Below are positions 1-7,945 of a stretch of DNA of 49,577 nucleotides, in pieces. Positions within the stretch are counted from its first letter, which is position 1, and every line of letters begins with the position of its first letter. The translations under genes were made by a program, and so were the position numbers. Where the stretch lies: the NCBI GenBank assembly GCA_016931715.1, contig JAFGEF010000035.1, forward strand, positions 1 to 49,577, written 5' to 3'. Under the pieces are notes generated by a model. That model was given only the letters and a program-made list of their open reading frames with translations, made no database searches and was not told where the DNA came from. Origin of the DNA: Sedimentisphaerales bacterium (GTDB lineage: Bacteria > Planctomycetota > Phycisphaerae > Sedimentisphaerales > Anaerobacaceae).

Positions 1-23
1 GCTCTATACCCGCTAAAAATCAT
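1..23 (-). CDS. cas2: Cas2, first codons only (cut by window edge)
   Basis: An ATG at 23-21 overlaps the cas1 stop codon in an ATGA arrangement, and the seven full codons read MIFSGYR. Cas2 proteins of type II-C loci commonly begin with a short Met-x-x-Ser-Gly-Tyr-Arg segment just before the first beta strand, and cas2 is the expected gene after cas1. The stop-start overlap implies translational coupling. Cas2 would pair with Cas1 as the spacer-integration complex. Only 23 bases are visible, so the identification rests on position, overlap and this short match. Confidence 0.6.
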
Positions 24-931
24 AATTCCGGTAAATCCAGCTCATCCTGCTCACTCGCAAAACATCTCTGCAGAGAAGCCGCCGTCCTATGCAAACCGAC
101 CATTAAAGGTCCTTTAAATCCAGCAATAGATACTTCCTCGTAAAGAGCTTCCAAAATCACGGCTTTAATATCCTGGGTAAGTGACTCAACATGACCATTA
201 TTTTTACAGATGTCCCTGACTTTCGATTCTACAAATCCTCTGAACGGCTCATGCAAATCATCAGCTAAGCAAAAAGCATTATAACGATTACGATGATGAA
301 TTCCAAGGCAAGGCAAAAGGCCCGCCGAACATATCGCTCTTGCAACAGCGGCTCGCATTACCATATAGCCATAATTAAGCATATTATTGGGAGGCTTGCC
401 GTCTGTATCCCTCGTCATTCCGAGAGCAGTCGAGGAATCTGTTAAACAATTAAAATAAGCTGGCCAGAATTTCCTGCTCGCCTGCGCTTCGATATTATCA
501 GGGTCGCCTGAACGGACTCTATGCCTTAATGTCATAAGTGGTTTATAAACATCACTATCTGTACCAACAATAGCGGCCTGATGCCTGATTTTTGCCTGAA
601 TGATTTGTTTCCAGAGTTTCTTTTTGAGAGGTTCTTTTGCTTCTATTTGGTACCTGAAACGCTCTGTCTGAAGACTATTACTTTCGATTGGTAAAAGCAT
701 TCCTGTCGGGTGATGGTCGCTGCCGCATAGCACAACAGACGCTCCTTTGGAAAGTAATTCCGTAAATACTGAGTGTGTATAGGTTACGCCCGAATGGTCA
801 ACAAGCAGAATCCCGATATCCTCGCACGGAATACTTGAAACTTGTTCTCCGTTTTGGTTCAATAATAACTGGCCGTAACGAATTGATAAATATGTTTTTG
901 ATTGCGATATTTCGACTATCCGCTTTATCAT
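20..931 (-). CDS. cas1: CRISPR-associated endonuclease Cas1 (type II-C)
   Basis: Cas1 is the metal-dependent integrase that, with Cas2, inserts new spacers into the CRISPR array. From the Met at 931 the product is 303 aa, the usual size for type II Cas1, and begins MIKRIVEIS, a typical Cas1 start. The N-terminal beta-rich part contains IGILLVDHSGVTYTHS, and the helical part contains LNYGYMVMRAAVARAICSAG and GLLPCLGIHH, the segments that carry the conserved Glu and His metal ligands in this family. The open frame extends upstream to 970, but those extra 13 residues do not look like Cas1. It lies 58 bases downstream of cas9 and overlaps the start of cas2, so the three genes probably form one operon. 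Confidence 0.95.
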   Translation of the reverse strand: MIKRIVEISQSKTYLSIRYGQLLLNQNGEQVSSIPCEDIGILLVDHSGVTYTHSVFTELLSKGASVVLCGSDHHPTGMLLPIESNSLQTERFRYQIEAKEPLKKKLWKQIIQAKIRHQAAIVGTDSDVYKPLMTLRHRVRSGDPDNIEAQASRKFWPAYFNCLTDSSTALGMTRDTDGKPPNNMLNYGYMVMRAAVARAICSAGLLPCLGIHHRNRYNAFCLADDLHEPFRGFVESKVRDICKNNGHVESLTQDIKAVILEALYEEVSIAGFKGPLMVGLHRTAASLQRCFASEQDELDLPEL

Positions 932-989
932 TATAGTCATCCCAAATATGACGAAATTATATATCGACAAATTCGAGAGACTACTTTTA

Positions 990-3900
990 CTAATCTTTTT
1001 TTAATATTTTTACATCACTTAAAGGCCCAACCCAAACTTTTTTTGGTGAATTAATCTCATCAATTCCAAGACTTTGAAGTTGTTCTGGATTTATTCCCCC
1101 TGTTTTATTGTTCTTGTATTTAACATCTTCTCTTGAAGGGTATTTTTCAGTTTCTTTACTGCGCCCAGCGTCATAATGTGGAGTAAAATGTATATTACCT
1201 GTACCATCAATCTTGAACACAACAAAATAATCCGGTTTGTTTGTTTGCGGATGTTTCATATATACCGTTTCACCTATTGAAAGTGACATTATGAATTTAC
1301 CTGCTTTTGTGTCATCTCTATTTACGGCAGACTGAGGATTTAAACCAGATTCTTTCGATGGCCTGACTCTTTGTGCTGCATCAAAAGTTGTGACTACTTC
1401 ACCTATCCATTTTCCCTTTTCATTTTTCCTGATCTCTATATGGTGGTTATTTTGCGTCTCATATAACCGTAATGATTGAAGACTCGTTTCTTTATTCATT
1501 TTCCCTGTTACTGAATTCCAGCACTTTCTCCTTATTTTTTCTACTGTAGGAGCTTTTAATAAGGTAACTCTTCGTAAAGGAACACCACTTTTCAAAAATA
1601 ATCCTTTGTTTTTAACGACTTCTTTAAGATTTTTTTTAAAGAACTTTTTCTCAGAATCAGTTTTGAAAGGGCTATCAGGATTTATTCCTTTTTGACGTAA
1701 ACAATCTCTTATTTCTTCTCTTAACCATCTGTCACGTACGATTCCAGATTTTGTTGGGGGAACGTCAACAAGCGAAAGCATTTGCAATCTAATTTTCTTC
1801 TTACCCAACTTAGACACACAATTGTCGAGTTCTATACGAAGTTTCTCCCACTCATTCGGAACTCGTAAATGGTTAGGTGTGATTTCAAATGTAAATATTC
1901 TTAATGTACTAAATTCTGTCATGTCACCTTTATCATCTATAATAGGCCCGTACTGGGTATCATTATGCAATGCTCCGGTAATTTTCCTAGCCTCTGGTCT
2001 ATGTGTAACTACGAGATTATTATACTCTTTCATAACATCCGATCTAAAAGTATCAAAATCACCCCATGGTGGCCTAACAGGTTCTCTTTTAGATGTTAAA
2101 TATCCTTCAGCTTTAGCCAATTCTTGAGCTTCTGCCGCTTTGGCAAGAGTGCTTAATCTTTCAGGTCCGCTTAGAGCAATAATAACTGCATCTATGGCAT
2201 GATGGCGATGATCTGCTCTATTCTTTTTAGTTTCTTCTTTTTCATTTTTTCTATCTGGGAATAATCCCCAATCGTTTCTAAGAATTGATGTGTATCTACC
2301 TTTTGTTGTAAATACATGACGTTTGCCATCATTGATATTTCCATATAAAGTACTTTCAAGCCAACGAGCAACCTGACGGGAGGCATATGCGGTATCGCTT
2401 AATTGTGATTCTACGAAACCATCTAAATCAGAAACCTCTTGATGCAGATTATCCCACTTTTTTTTATTATCGTCTTTTAGATGTGCAAGACGCTGTTCAA
2501 CTCTATTGAATTCTTCTTCGATCAGCCATTCTTTTGGTGTTTTATTTCCTTTACCACGATTGCACCCTGTATGACAAAGGACGAGATTATTCAAACCATT
2601 GTCACCACCACGACTCTCGGGTATTATATGATCGAGTTCTACTCCTATTCCTCTTGCTACATCAGCAGTGCTATTTTCTTTACTTAATGGATTATCGCAA
2701 TATGCACAGCAATTTTTCTGTTCATCCACATATAATAAAATCCTTTTTACAGCTTTTTCTTGTTGTGTTTTTGTCAGATCTTCAAGTGAGTATTGTTTAA
2801 TTATATCCTTTTTCTTTTTCTCTCTTTGTCTGTTTTCTGATAGTTGCTTGTTGCGTATGACAGCACTCTGTCGTGCTTCTCTTGTTAATTCAATAACGAC
2901 ACGATCTGGTTTGCATCTAAACTTTCTAATATAAGCCTGTATATGACGCCTGACTTCATGAATTGCTTTGCGAACAACGGGATTACTTAAATTATCAGGA
3001 GCAGGCGGTAATAAATCGGGGTGCTTTGAAATATATTGTCTCAGGCGTTTATTTCCAGCTCGTGTCTCAAATGAATATCTCTGTCGTTGAACATCACTTG
3101 CTCCGTTTTCTGCATCCTCAGCAAATCTTTGCCTTGCTTCATTTACGGAAAATCCATCCCGCATATATGGAAGTAAATTTTTTATTGCACGTCTTGAATA
3201 ATTAACACGACTATCAATTTTAGGCCTCTTTTTCCATGCTTCAAGTAAATGATCCGTCTGTTCATCATTAAAACCCCACCATTTGGAACTACCTTCTTTT
3301 ATTTTTTCACAATCTTTTTTTTCCTGTGGATCAAATTTTAGCAAAGCTTTATTTAATGATTCTTTTAGATTATCTGACATTAAGTTCCATAAATCTTTTC
3401 CAAAAGAACCGATAATCTCACGTTTAAACCAGTTTGTATTTAACTCTCTATTTTCATCATTTTCCAAACTGATTGTGTATGTTGTTTTATTTTGTCCTTT
3501 ATCTAAACCAAGAGCTTTTCGGACAGTTGAAACACTTGCGGTTTTTTGGTTTTCTAAAACAGAAATCACTTTCTCTCGCTCATCCTTGTCTAATCGCCTT
3601 TGTAATTCTCCTCGCTTAGTTATTCTGATATTGTTGACAGTTTCTAAAACTAAAAATTCCTGCGCATACATATCCCCTTTCGAGCAACGCAAATCTGTTG
3701 GTTCTAAATCGCATCTTGCCATTGTTCCTATATCCCAATATGTTTTTCGCTGCCCGAGTAAAATTCCTTTATATCGCCAAGTTTTATCTCCTGTTGGATT
3801 GTCCAATTCTTTTCTTTTTTCATCATTTAATTGCTTAGCCAGTTCCCCATTAAAAGAACTCTGAATTTTCCATAATATATCGAATTCATCCCAAGTTAAA

Positions 3901-4523
3901 TCCCTGTCTGTGCAAAATTCGTAAGTTCCCTCGCCGGTAGCTTTTGTCCTGTTCCTTATTGGACGTCGTATTTCTTTACCTTTCGATCCGACTATTTTTC
4001 TCCTCTCCTCATATTTTATAGCCATCAATTCACCAAATGTCTTAGCTTTAGCTTCTTTCATAGCTTTAAGTGTGTGACTAATAGCATCTTTAATTTTTCC
4101 TGCATCTTCGTCTTCTTCATCTACTGAAAATCCATATGCACCTCTACGCTGAGCTAAATGAAGCAGTATTCTTCCAAATTCATTAGGTTTCAGTTCTCTT
4201 GTTAACCCTTTTCTTCTTAATAGCCATGGATTATTTTCTTCTAACCAGTTCCTCTCAGTTCTTGCATCATTAGGCATCCAGTTATTCTGGAGTAGAAATT
4301 TTCTCATTTCATGTTTTCGCTGAGATCGTCTTTTTGTTATTTTTCGACCTGTCCTTTTTTCACGCCTTGATTGATTTTTAGGAGTTCCACGCTTAATCTC
4401 CGAGTCTTCAACACCTGCTGGAAAAACACTATCTCCCATTTTAATAATCTTTTTTTGTAAATCTACCCAAGCAGAGCCTACTGAATTACTACCAATATCT
4501 AATCCGAGTGTAGTAGTGAACAT
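990..4523 (-). CDS. cas9: Cas9 RNA-guided endonuclease (type II-C)
   Basis: A 1177-aa CRISPR effector expected to cut DNA matched by a crRNA:tracrRNA pair. The RuvC parts are at residues 6-11 (LGLDIG, Asp9), around 545 (VVIELTREAR, Glu545) and around 774-778 (HHAID, Asp778). An arginine-rich bridge helix lies at roughly 52-78. The HNH nuclease is at about 600-665, with Asp631-His632 in ELDHIIPESRGG and Asn655. All expected catalytic residues are present, so the enzyme looks active. The HNH domain is framed by two cysteine pairs, Cys606/Cys609 and Cys650/Cys654, which look like a zinc site of the free-standing HNH or IscB type and are absent from Neisseria, Campylobacter and Geobacillus Cas9. 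Length, the absence of csn2 or cas4, and the cas9-cas1-cas2 order indicate subtype II-C. The region is AT-rich. Confidence 0.97.
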   Translation of the reverse strand: MFTTTLGLDIGSNSVGSAWVDLQKKIIKMGDSVFPAGVEDSEIKRGTPKNQSRREKRTGRKITKRRSQRKHEMRKFLLQNNWMPNDARTERNWLEENNPWLLRRKGLTRELKPNEFGRILLHLAQRRGAYGFSVDEEDEDAGKIKDAISHTLKAMKEAKAKTFGELMAIKYEERRKIVGSKGKEIRRPIRNRTKATGEGTYEFCTDRDLTWDEFDILWKIQSSFNGELAKQLNDEKRKELDNPTGDKTWRYKGILLGQRKTYWDIGTMARCDLEPTDLRCSKGDMYAQEFLVLETVNNIRITKRGELQRRLDKDEREKVISVLENQKTASVSTVRKALGLDKGQNKTTYTISLENDENRELNTNWFKREIIGSFGKDLWNLMSDNLKESLNKALLKFDPQEKKDCEKIKEGSSKWWGFNDEQTDHLLEAWKKRPKIDSRVNYSRRAIKNLLPYMRDGFSVNEARQRFAEDAENGASDVQRQRYSFETRAGNKRLRQYISKHPDLLPPAPDNLSNPVVRKAIHEVRRHIQAYIRKFRCKPDRVVIELTREARQSAVIRNKQLSENRQREKKKKDIIKQYSLEDLTKTQQEKAVKRILLYVDEQKNCCAYCDNPLSKENSTADVARGIGVELDHIIPESRGGDNGLNNLVLCHTGCNRGKGNKTPKEWLIEEEFNRVEQRLAHLKDDNKKKWDNLHQEVSDLDGFVESQLSDTAYASRQVARWLESTLYGNINDGKRHVFTTKGRYTSILRNDWGLFPDRKNEKEETKKNRADHRHHAIDAVIIALSGPERLSTLAKAAEAQELAKAEGYLTSKREPVRPPWGDFDTFRSDVMKEYNNLVVTHRPEARKITGALHNDTQYGPIIDDKGDMTEFSTLRIFTFEITPNHLRVPNEWEKLRIELDNCVSKLGKKKIRLQMLSLVDVPPTKSGIVRDRWLREEIRDCLRQKGINPDSPFKTDSEKKFFKKNLKEVVKNKGLFLKSGVPLRRVTLLKAPTVEKIRRKCWNSVTGKMNKETSLQSLRLYETQNNHHIEIRKNEKGKWIGEVVTTFDAAQRVRPSKESGLNPQSAVNRDDTKAGKFIMSLSIGETVYMKHPQTNKPDYFVVFKIDGTGNIHFTPHYDAGRSKETEKYPSREDVKYKNNKTGGINPEQLQSLGIDEINSPKKVWVGPLSDVKILKKD

Positions 4524-4547
4524 TTTTCTCTCTCTAAATTTTTTTTC

Positions 4548-4575
4548 TTGATTTTTTATTTTTATTGCTTATATT
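4548..4575 (+). promoter_or_regulatory. Candidate promoter of the tracrRNA
   Basis: TTGATT at 4548-4553 and TATATT at 4570-4575 are separated by 16 bases, a good match to a housekeeping-type promoter. It would start transcription at about 4582, exactly where the anti-repeat begins. It fires away from cas9. Confidence 0.55.
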
Positions 4576-4580
4576 TTAAT

Positions 4581-4694
4581 TATTGTAACTAATCCGTGCT
4601 TGCGTGTTTTTCACAATAAGATGCAAAATTCGTAGGCACCAGCCTTCGGGCGACCGCCGTCAGCACATGAAACCCATGTTCTACGGCTTTTTTT
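4581..4694 (+). ncRNA. tracrRNA (predicted)
   Basis: The trans-activating RNA pairs with the CRISPR repeat and loads crRNA into Cas9. It lies 58 bases from the cas9 start, on the opposite strand. From about 4582 the sequence shows an anti-repeat (about 4582-4617) ending in CACAATAAG, the same junction word (CAATAAG) as the Neisseria tracrRNA. This is followed by a GCC-UUCG-GGC stem-loop (4642-4651) and a strong terminator hairpin. By complement, the genomic repeat should end in a segment like GGATTAGTTACAAT, which fits type II-C repeats ending in ACAAT. The array itself is not in the window, so pairing cannot be confirmed here. The total length of about 110 nt is normal for II-C. Confidence 0.75.
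4656..4694 (+). terminator. Rho-independent terminator of the tracrRNA
   Basis: GCCGT (4656-4660) pairs with ACGGC (4683-4687), and ACATG pairs with CATGT inside the same hairpin. Seven T follow at 4688-4694. In II-C tracrRNAs this last hairpin is also part of the Cas9-binding scaffold. Confidence 0.8.
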
Positions 4695-5039
4695 ATAAAA
4701 ATGTTACAAGTCTGTAATTTTTCTAAATTAGTTGTACTTTACCTCAAATCCTTTTTCATAATAGCTTTTCTATTCAAATTTAAATACCCACAAACAGCCG
4801 CACGAAAGAATTAATGTTATTGCTATAAAAGATAAAAAACAAGAGAAATTTACTAATAATCTTCAAAAATCGTGTGAAAAAGATGGAAATTGTGGGAAAG
4901 CCCTTTAGTCGTTAGTATTTAGTCGATGGTCTTTAGTTTTTCTTTGAGGTGAAGTATTTTTAAGAAAATTATTGACTTTGAAGTGAAAAGTTTGATAAAT
5001 AGTATATAGTCATTATTTTTTAGTATATAGTGAACATAA

Positions 5040-5062
5040 CAGAATACAGGACACAGAATACA
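5040..5062 (+). repeat. 23-base direct repeat, copy 1
   Basis: This segment, built on CAGAATACA and GGACACAGAATACA, recurs exactly at 5299-5321. Both copies are followed at a short distance by CAG(C/T)GGATAGG. There are only two full copies with partial tandem units, so this is not a CRISPR array. Confidence 0.8.
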
Positions 5063-5298
5063 TAACAATCAGCGGATAGGGAAATGCTCACCACAAAGAA
5101 AAGAAGAAGTTCTAAGATTAGAATAGCCGCAAAATTCACAAGAGACTCAAAATATTATGTGTTTTCTGTGCCTTTTTACGGCATAAAAAAAATCATTGTT
5201 TGTCAGTACGACAAAAAACTTAAAAAAAGTGAAAAATTTGAAATCTGTTTTTTAAAGGAAAATGTGAAACAAAGCCAATTTATACAGAATACAGAATA

Positions 5299-5321
5299 CA
5301 GAATACAGGACACAGAATACA
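5299..5321 (+). repeat. 23-base direct repeat, copy 2
   Basis: This is an exact copy of 5040-5062. Upstream (5284-5305) the seven-base unit CAGAATA is repeated in tandem three times. A 15-base word, AAACAAAGCCAATTT, also flanks it on both sides (about 5269 and 5329). Confidence 0.8.
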
Positions 5322-5615
5322 GATTGTAAAACAAAGCCAATTTGTCAGTGGATAGGGTGTAGCGGATAGGAAAAATATGAGTGATTTTGGTGAAAAAACT
5401 TAAAAAAGACGCGTGTTTTCTTTAAAAAGTGAGCGGTTTTAAGAAAATTTTTGCCGCTGGCTCCGATAAAATGAGAGGAAATTAAATGCAATCCCAAGAA
5501 TGAAAAGATTTTTAAATAAAATCAATATTGTTGCCTAAATATACTAAACTATCCAATTTAACATAACCGATATAGATAATATTATTGATGTAAATGTAAT
5601 ATTAAGGAGTTTATT

Positions 5616-5930
5616 ATGCAGGCAACAATAGAACAGCGAACTGAAAGCAGGAACACGGTATCGTGGCCTGTAAGCGTCTGGATGCCGGAAGCAAACAGAT
5701 TCTTTTATGGACGAAGCTGCAATATCAGCAGAACAGGCGTTTTTATTACGCTTCCTGTAACGACACCTATACAGACTGGCAATGTAGTGGAGCTGAATTT
5801 TCCGCGAACCCAGACTTTAGCACAGGAAAAAGGCCAGTACGCCCGCATTAAGACCGGCAGAGTAGTTCGTGTTGATCGGGAAAATCTGCTCGAAAACGCG
5901 GAAGTTGGTGTCGGCATCGCCTTTAACTAA
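5616..5930 (+). CDS. PilZ domain protein (c-di-GMP binding)
   Basis: A 104-aa single-domain PilZ protein. It carries the two cyclic-di-GMP binding signatures of the family: RTESR (Arg-x3-Arg) near residues 8-12 and NISRTG (Asn-x-Ser-x-x-Gly) near 38-43. A short beta-barrel follows, ending in GVGIAF. It would act as a cytoplasmic second-messenger sensor, for example in surface attachment or secretion control. A clear AAGGAG ribosome binding site precedes the ATG. The gene stands alone and is followed by a hairpin-rich stretch and a terminator. Its direct partner cannot be told from the neighbours, although pilin-like genes lie 6 kb downstream. Confidence 0.9.
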   Translation: MQATIEQRTESRNTVSWPVSVWMPEANRFFYGRSCNISRTGVFITLPVTTPIQTGNVVELNFPRTQTLAQEKGQYARIKTGRVVRVDRENLLENAEVGVGIAFN

Positions 5931-6077
5931 TAATAATAACTTCTGGTAGCGGAAGAGAAAACATATAGTAAATGGGTATTGTGCTCGTTCGGCAAAGGCG
6001 CAAGCTGAGCCGGAACGTACGGGGCAATGGAAAAGAAAAGGCTGACGGCTGTGGAGGGTCGTCAGTCTTTCGTTTTT
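5931..6077 (+). ncRNA. Structured transcript end after pilZ (unknown class)
   Basis: After pilZ the sequence can fold into a long hairpin in which CGTTCGGC (5986-5993) pairs with GCCGGAACG (6009-6017, one bulge), enclosed by ATTG and CAAT words, and then into a terminator. It could be the 3' untranslated end of the pilZ transcript or a small RNA. I could not match it to a known riboswitch, including the c-di-GMP classes. Confidence 0.35.
6040..6077 (+). terminator. Rho-independent terminator after pilZ
   Basis: CTGACG (6042-6047) pairs with CGTCAG (6060-6065), extended by a G-U and a G-C pair. A T-rich tail interrupted by one C and G follows to 6077. Confidence 0.6.
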
Positions 6078-6233
6078 AACTACCTCGTATATTAAAATAC
6101 ATCTTTTAATTCACTTCACCTTGATATTATAAGACCATTTTACAATTTCTGAAAATTCGTGCAATTCTTTAGTCTGGATGCTAAAATCGCGTCCGTGAAA
6201 AATGAATCCATAAAAAATATAGAAACGTATCCT

Positions 6234-6857
6234 ATGCAAATTCAGGATTGCGGCTGTGGTGAGTATCGAAAAATACTGCAATTGCAGCATGAATTGCTTG
6301 AAAAGCGGCGGAATAATGAAATTCCCAATACAATTATTATAGTCGAACATCCTGATGTCATTACTCTCGGCGCCCGGCAAAGCGCAAACAAGCTGCTTGT
6401 AAGTATGGATGAACTGGCTAAAAGGAAAATCGATGTTATTGGAATTCACAGGGGTGGAGGCACAACCGCACACAATCCGGGCCAGTTGGTTTTTTACCCG
6501 ATATTAAACCTAAGGCAATTGTCACTCGGTATAAACGAATATATACGAAAGCTTGAAACAATCGGGCATGAACTTCTCATGCAGTTCGGTCTTGATAGTG
6601 ACATCAGGAAAGGTTATCCCGGCTTATGGATCGGCGAAAAGAAGATTGCATCCATTGGCGTGCGAGTGTCGAAATTCATAACCTATCACGGCATGGCTAT
6701 AAACATTCAAAATGATACCGGTATTTTCGATTATATCAAACCATGCGGGCTGGATAATGTCGAAATGACTTCCCTGCTTAAAGAAACCGGCAAAAAATAT
6801 TCGATGAGTCTTGTTAAAGAAAAACTAACACAATTGCTTATGAGGGATTTTTCATGA
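6234..6857 (+). CDS. lipB: Octanoyltransferase LipB
   Basis: LipB moves octanoate from acyl carrier protein to the lipoyl domains of 2-oxo acid dehydrogenases and the glycine cleavage H protein. This is the first step of lipoate synthesis, in the cytoplasm. From the ATG at 6234 the product is 207 aa, the normal length. The substrate loop reads RGGGTTAHNPGQL, a variant of the usual RGGxxTxHxPGQ. The catalytic Lys137 is in GEKKIASIG and Cys171 in IKPCGLDN. The frame is open further up, with GTG codons at 6195 and 6159, but the ATG fits where LipB homology begins. No start has a strong ribosome binding site. The stop overlaps the lipA start by four bases (ATGA), so the pair is translationally coupled. 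Confidence 0.92.
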   Translation: MQIQDCGCGEYRKILQLQHELLEKRRNNEIPNTIIIVEHPDVITLGARQSANKLLVSMDELAKRKIDVIGIHRGGGTTAHNPGQLVFYPILNLRQLSLGINEYIRKLETIGHELLMQFGLDSDIRKGYPGLWIGEKKIASIGVRVSKFITYHGMAINIQNDTGIFDYIKPCGLDNVEMTSLLKETGKKYSMSLVKEKLTQLLMRDFS

Positions 6858-7750
6858 ACCAGCAGCCGGAAAAAGAAATACCAGTGACACGAAAGAGACG
6901 CGCAAAACTACCTCCCTGGCTGAAGACAATACTTCCTGCCGATAATACATTCAGTCACACGGAAAAAGTTCTGACCGATCTCGGTCTTGAGACTATATGC
7001 AGCAGTGCGAATTGTCCGAACAGGGGACAATGCTGGTCGAGAGGTACGGCGACAGTTTTAATACTCGGAAGAATATGCACGCGAAACTGTAAATTCTGTT
7101 CGGTCAATGCCGGCAGGCCGCAGCCTCCTGATGAAACAGAACCGGCACGCCTGGCACAAATGGCGATGCAGTTAAAGCTGAAATACATGGTTATAACCAG
7201 TGTCAACAGAGACGATTTGCCCGACGGCGGGGCGGCTCATTTTCGCGATTGCATAAATGAGGTAAGACGGCAGTGTCCGGATATGAAATTTGAAATACTC
7301 ACCCCCGATTTTCGTAACTGCCAGGAAAAGGCGATTGAAATATTACGCGAATGTTTGCCATTCGTATTTGCTCATAACGTAGAAACTGTTCCTTCGCTGT
7401 ATAAAAAAGCAAGAGCAGGGGGGAATTACCTTAGGTCACTGAACCTGCTTAAGATGGCTCGTGACAAGCTGGGTGACATACAGACCAAGTCATCGATTAT
7501 GCTTGGTCTCGGAGAACAAGATAATGAAGTAGAGCAGGTTTTAAGGGATTTGCGAGCGGCTGGCTGTGAGAGAATAACCATAGGTCAGTACTTAAAGCCA
7601 TCGAAGAACTCCCTTGAAGTTGTCGAGTATATAACTCCGGAAAAGTTTGAATGGTGGAAACAGAAAGCCGCAGAACTGGGATTTTCATGGATAATGTCTT
7701 CGCCTTTCGCCCGAAGCTCCTTTTTTGCCGAGCAGGAGAATCCATTGTAA
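6854..7750 (+). CDS. lipA: Lipoyl synthase LipA
   Basis: A radical SAM enzyme that inserts two sulfur atoms into the octanoyl chain made by LipB. Both iron-sulfur sites are complete: the auxiliary cluster cysteines C49-x4-C54-x5-C60 and the radical SAM motif C75-x3-C79-x2-C82. The C-terminal serine that ligates the auxiliary cluster is in ARSSFFAEQ (normally RSSY). At 298 aa it is full length. It overlaps lipB by four bases, so the two enzymes are made together. The downstream region before the next promoter has a 16-base A/T palindrome near 7794-7809 but no clear terminator. Confidence 0.97.
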   Translation: MNQQPEKEIPVTRKRRAKLPPWLKTILPADNTFSHTEKVLTDLGLETICSSANCPNRGQCWSRGTATVLILGRICTRNCKFCSVNAGRPQPPDETEPARLAQMAMQLKLKYMVITSVNRDDLPDGGAAHFRDCINEVRRQCPDMKFEILTPDFRNCQEKAIEILRECLPFVFAHNVETVPSLYKKARAGGNYLRSLNLLKMARDKLGDIQTKSSIMLGLGEQDNEVEQVLRDLRAAGCERITIGQYLKPSKNSLEVVEYITPEKFEWWKQKAAELGFSWIMSSPFARSSFFAEQENPL

Positions 7751-7832
7751 TATTTTTAATCGCCAAGATGTCTTTGTTTATTCTATGCAGCTTTTTTCTA
7801 TAGAAAAAGAGGGAAATATTATTGTTTCCTTA

Positions 7833-7861
7833 TTGACATCGTCCTATAAATTCGGTAGAAT
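7833..7861 (+). promoter_or_regulatory. Promoter upstream of the 7946 gene
   Basis: TTGACA (7833-7838) and TAGAAT (7856-7861) lie 17 bases apart, close to the sigma-70 consensus. This is the best-formed promoter in the window, and it directs transcription into the gene at 7946. Confidence 0.7.
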
Positions 7862-7945
7862 AATGATTTAATCCGTATCCGTTGTATTTGTATTTATTAA
7901 AGATATATTGGCAAAGGATTTATTAAGTAAGGAGAAAGCCGCGTT

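Larger units (their letters stand above)
4700..5615. other. Gene-free, AT-rich repeat region
   Basis: About 900 bases between the tracrRNA and the pilZ gene hold no convincing gene. The stretch contains short word repeats (TTAGTCG, AGTATATAGT, GAATACA, GCGGATAGG, AAACAAAGCCAATTT). The only sizeable open frame (5084-5329) is Lys-rich and runs straight into the GAATACA repeats, which read as NTEYRIQ. It lacks a ribosome binding site and looks accidental. A possible promoter (TTGACT 4972-4977, TAAATA 4996-5001) leads nowhere obvious. Confidence 0.6.

Noticed and set aside
3283..3864. 193-codon open frame on the plus strand
   Set aside because: It is antisense to cas9 across conserved coding sequence, with no start signal or recognisable product.
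5284..5321. Possible CRISPR array from the GAATACA tandem units
   Set aside because: Units are only seven bases long with no spacers; the longer 23-base word occurs just twice, about 260 bases apart.
5084..5329. 81-codon open frame in the repeat region upstream of pilZ
   Set aside because: It lacks a ribosome binding site, has skewed Lys-rich composition and runs directly into the GAATACA repeats, which give the NTEYRIQ peptide.
5931..6077. c-di-GMP riboswitch near the PilZ gene
   Set aside because: The stretch folds, but it lies after the gene and lacks the conserved bases of GEMM class I or II, so it is listed only as an unknown structure.
7790..7812. A/T palindrome after lipA as a terminator
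   Set aside because: It is a symmetric TTTTTCTATAGAAAAA palindrome with a weak A-T stem and no T-run after it.
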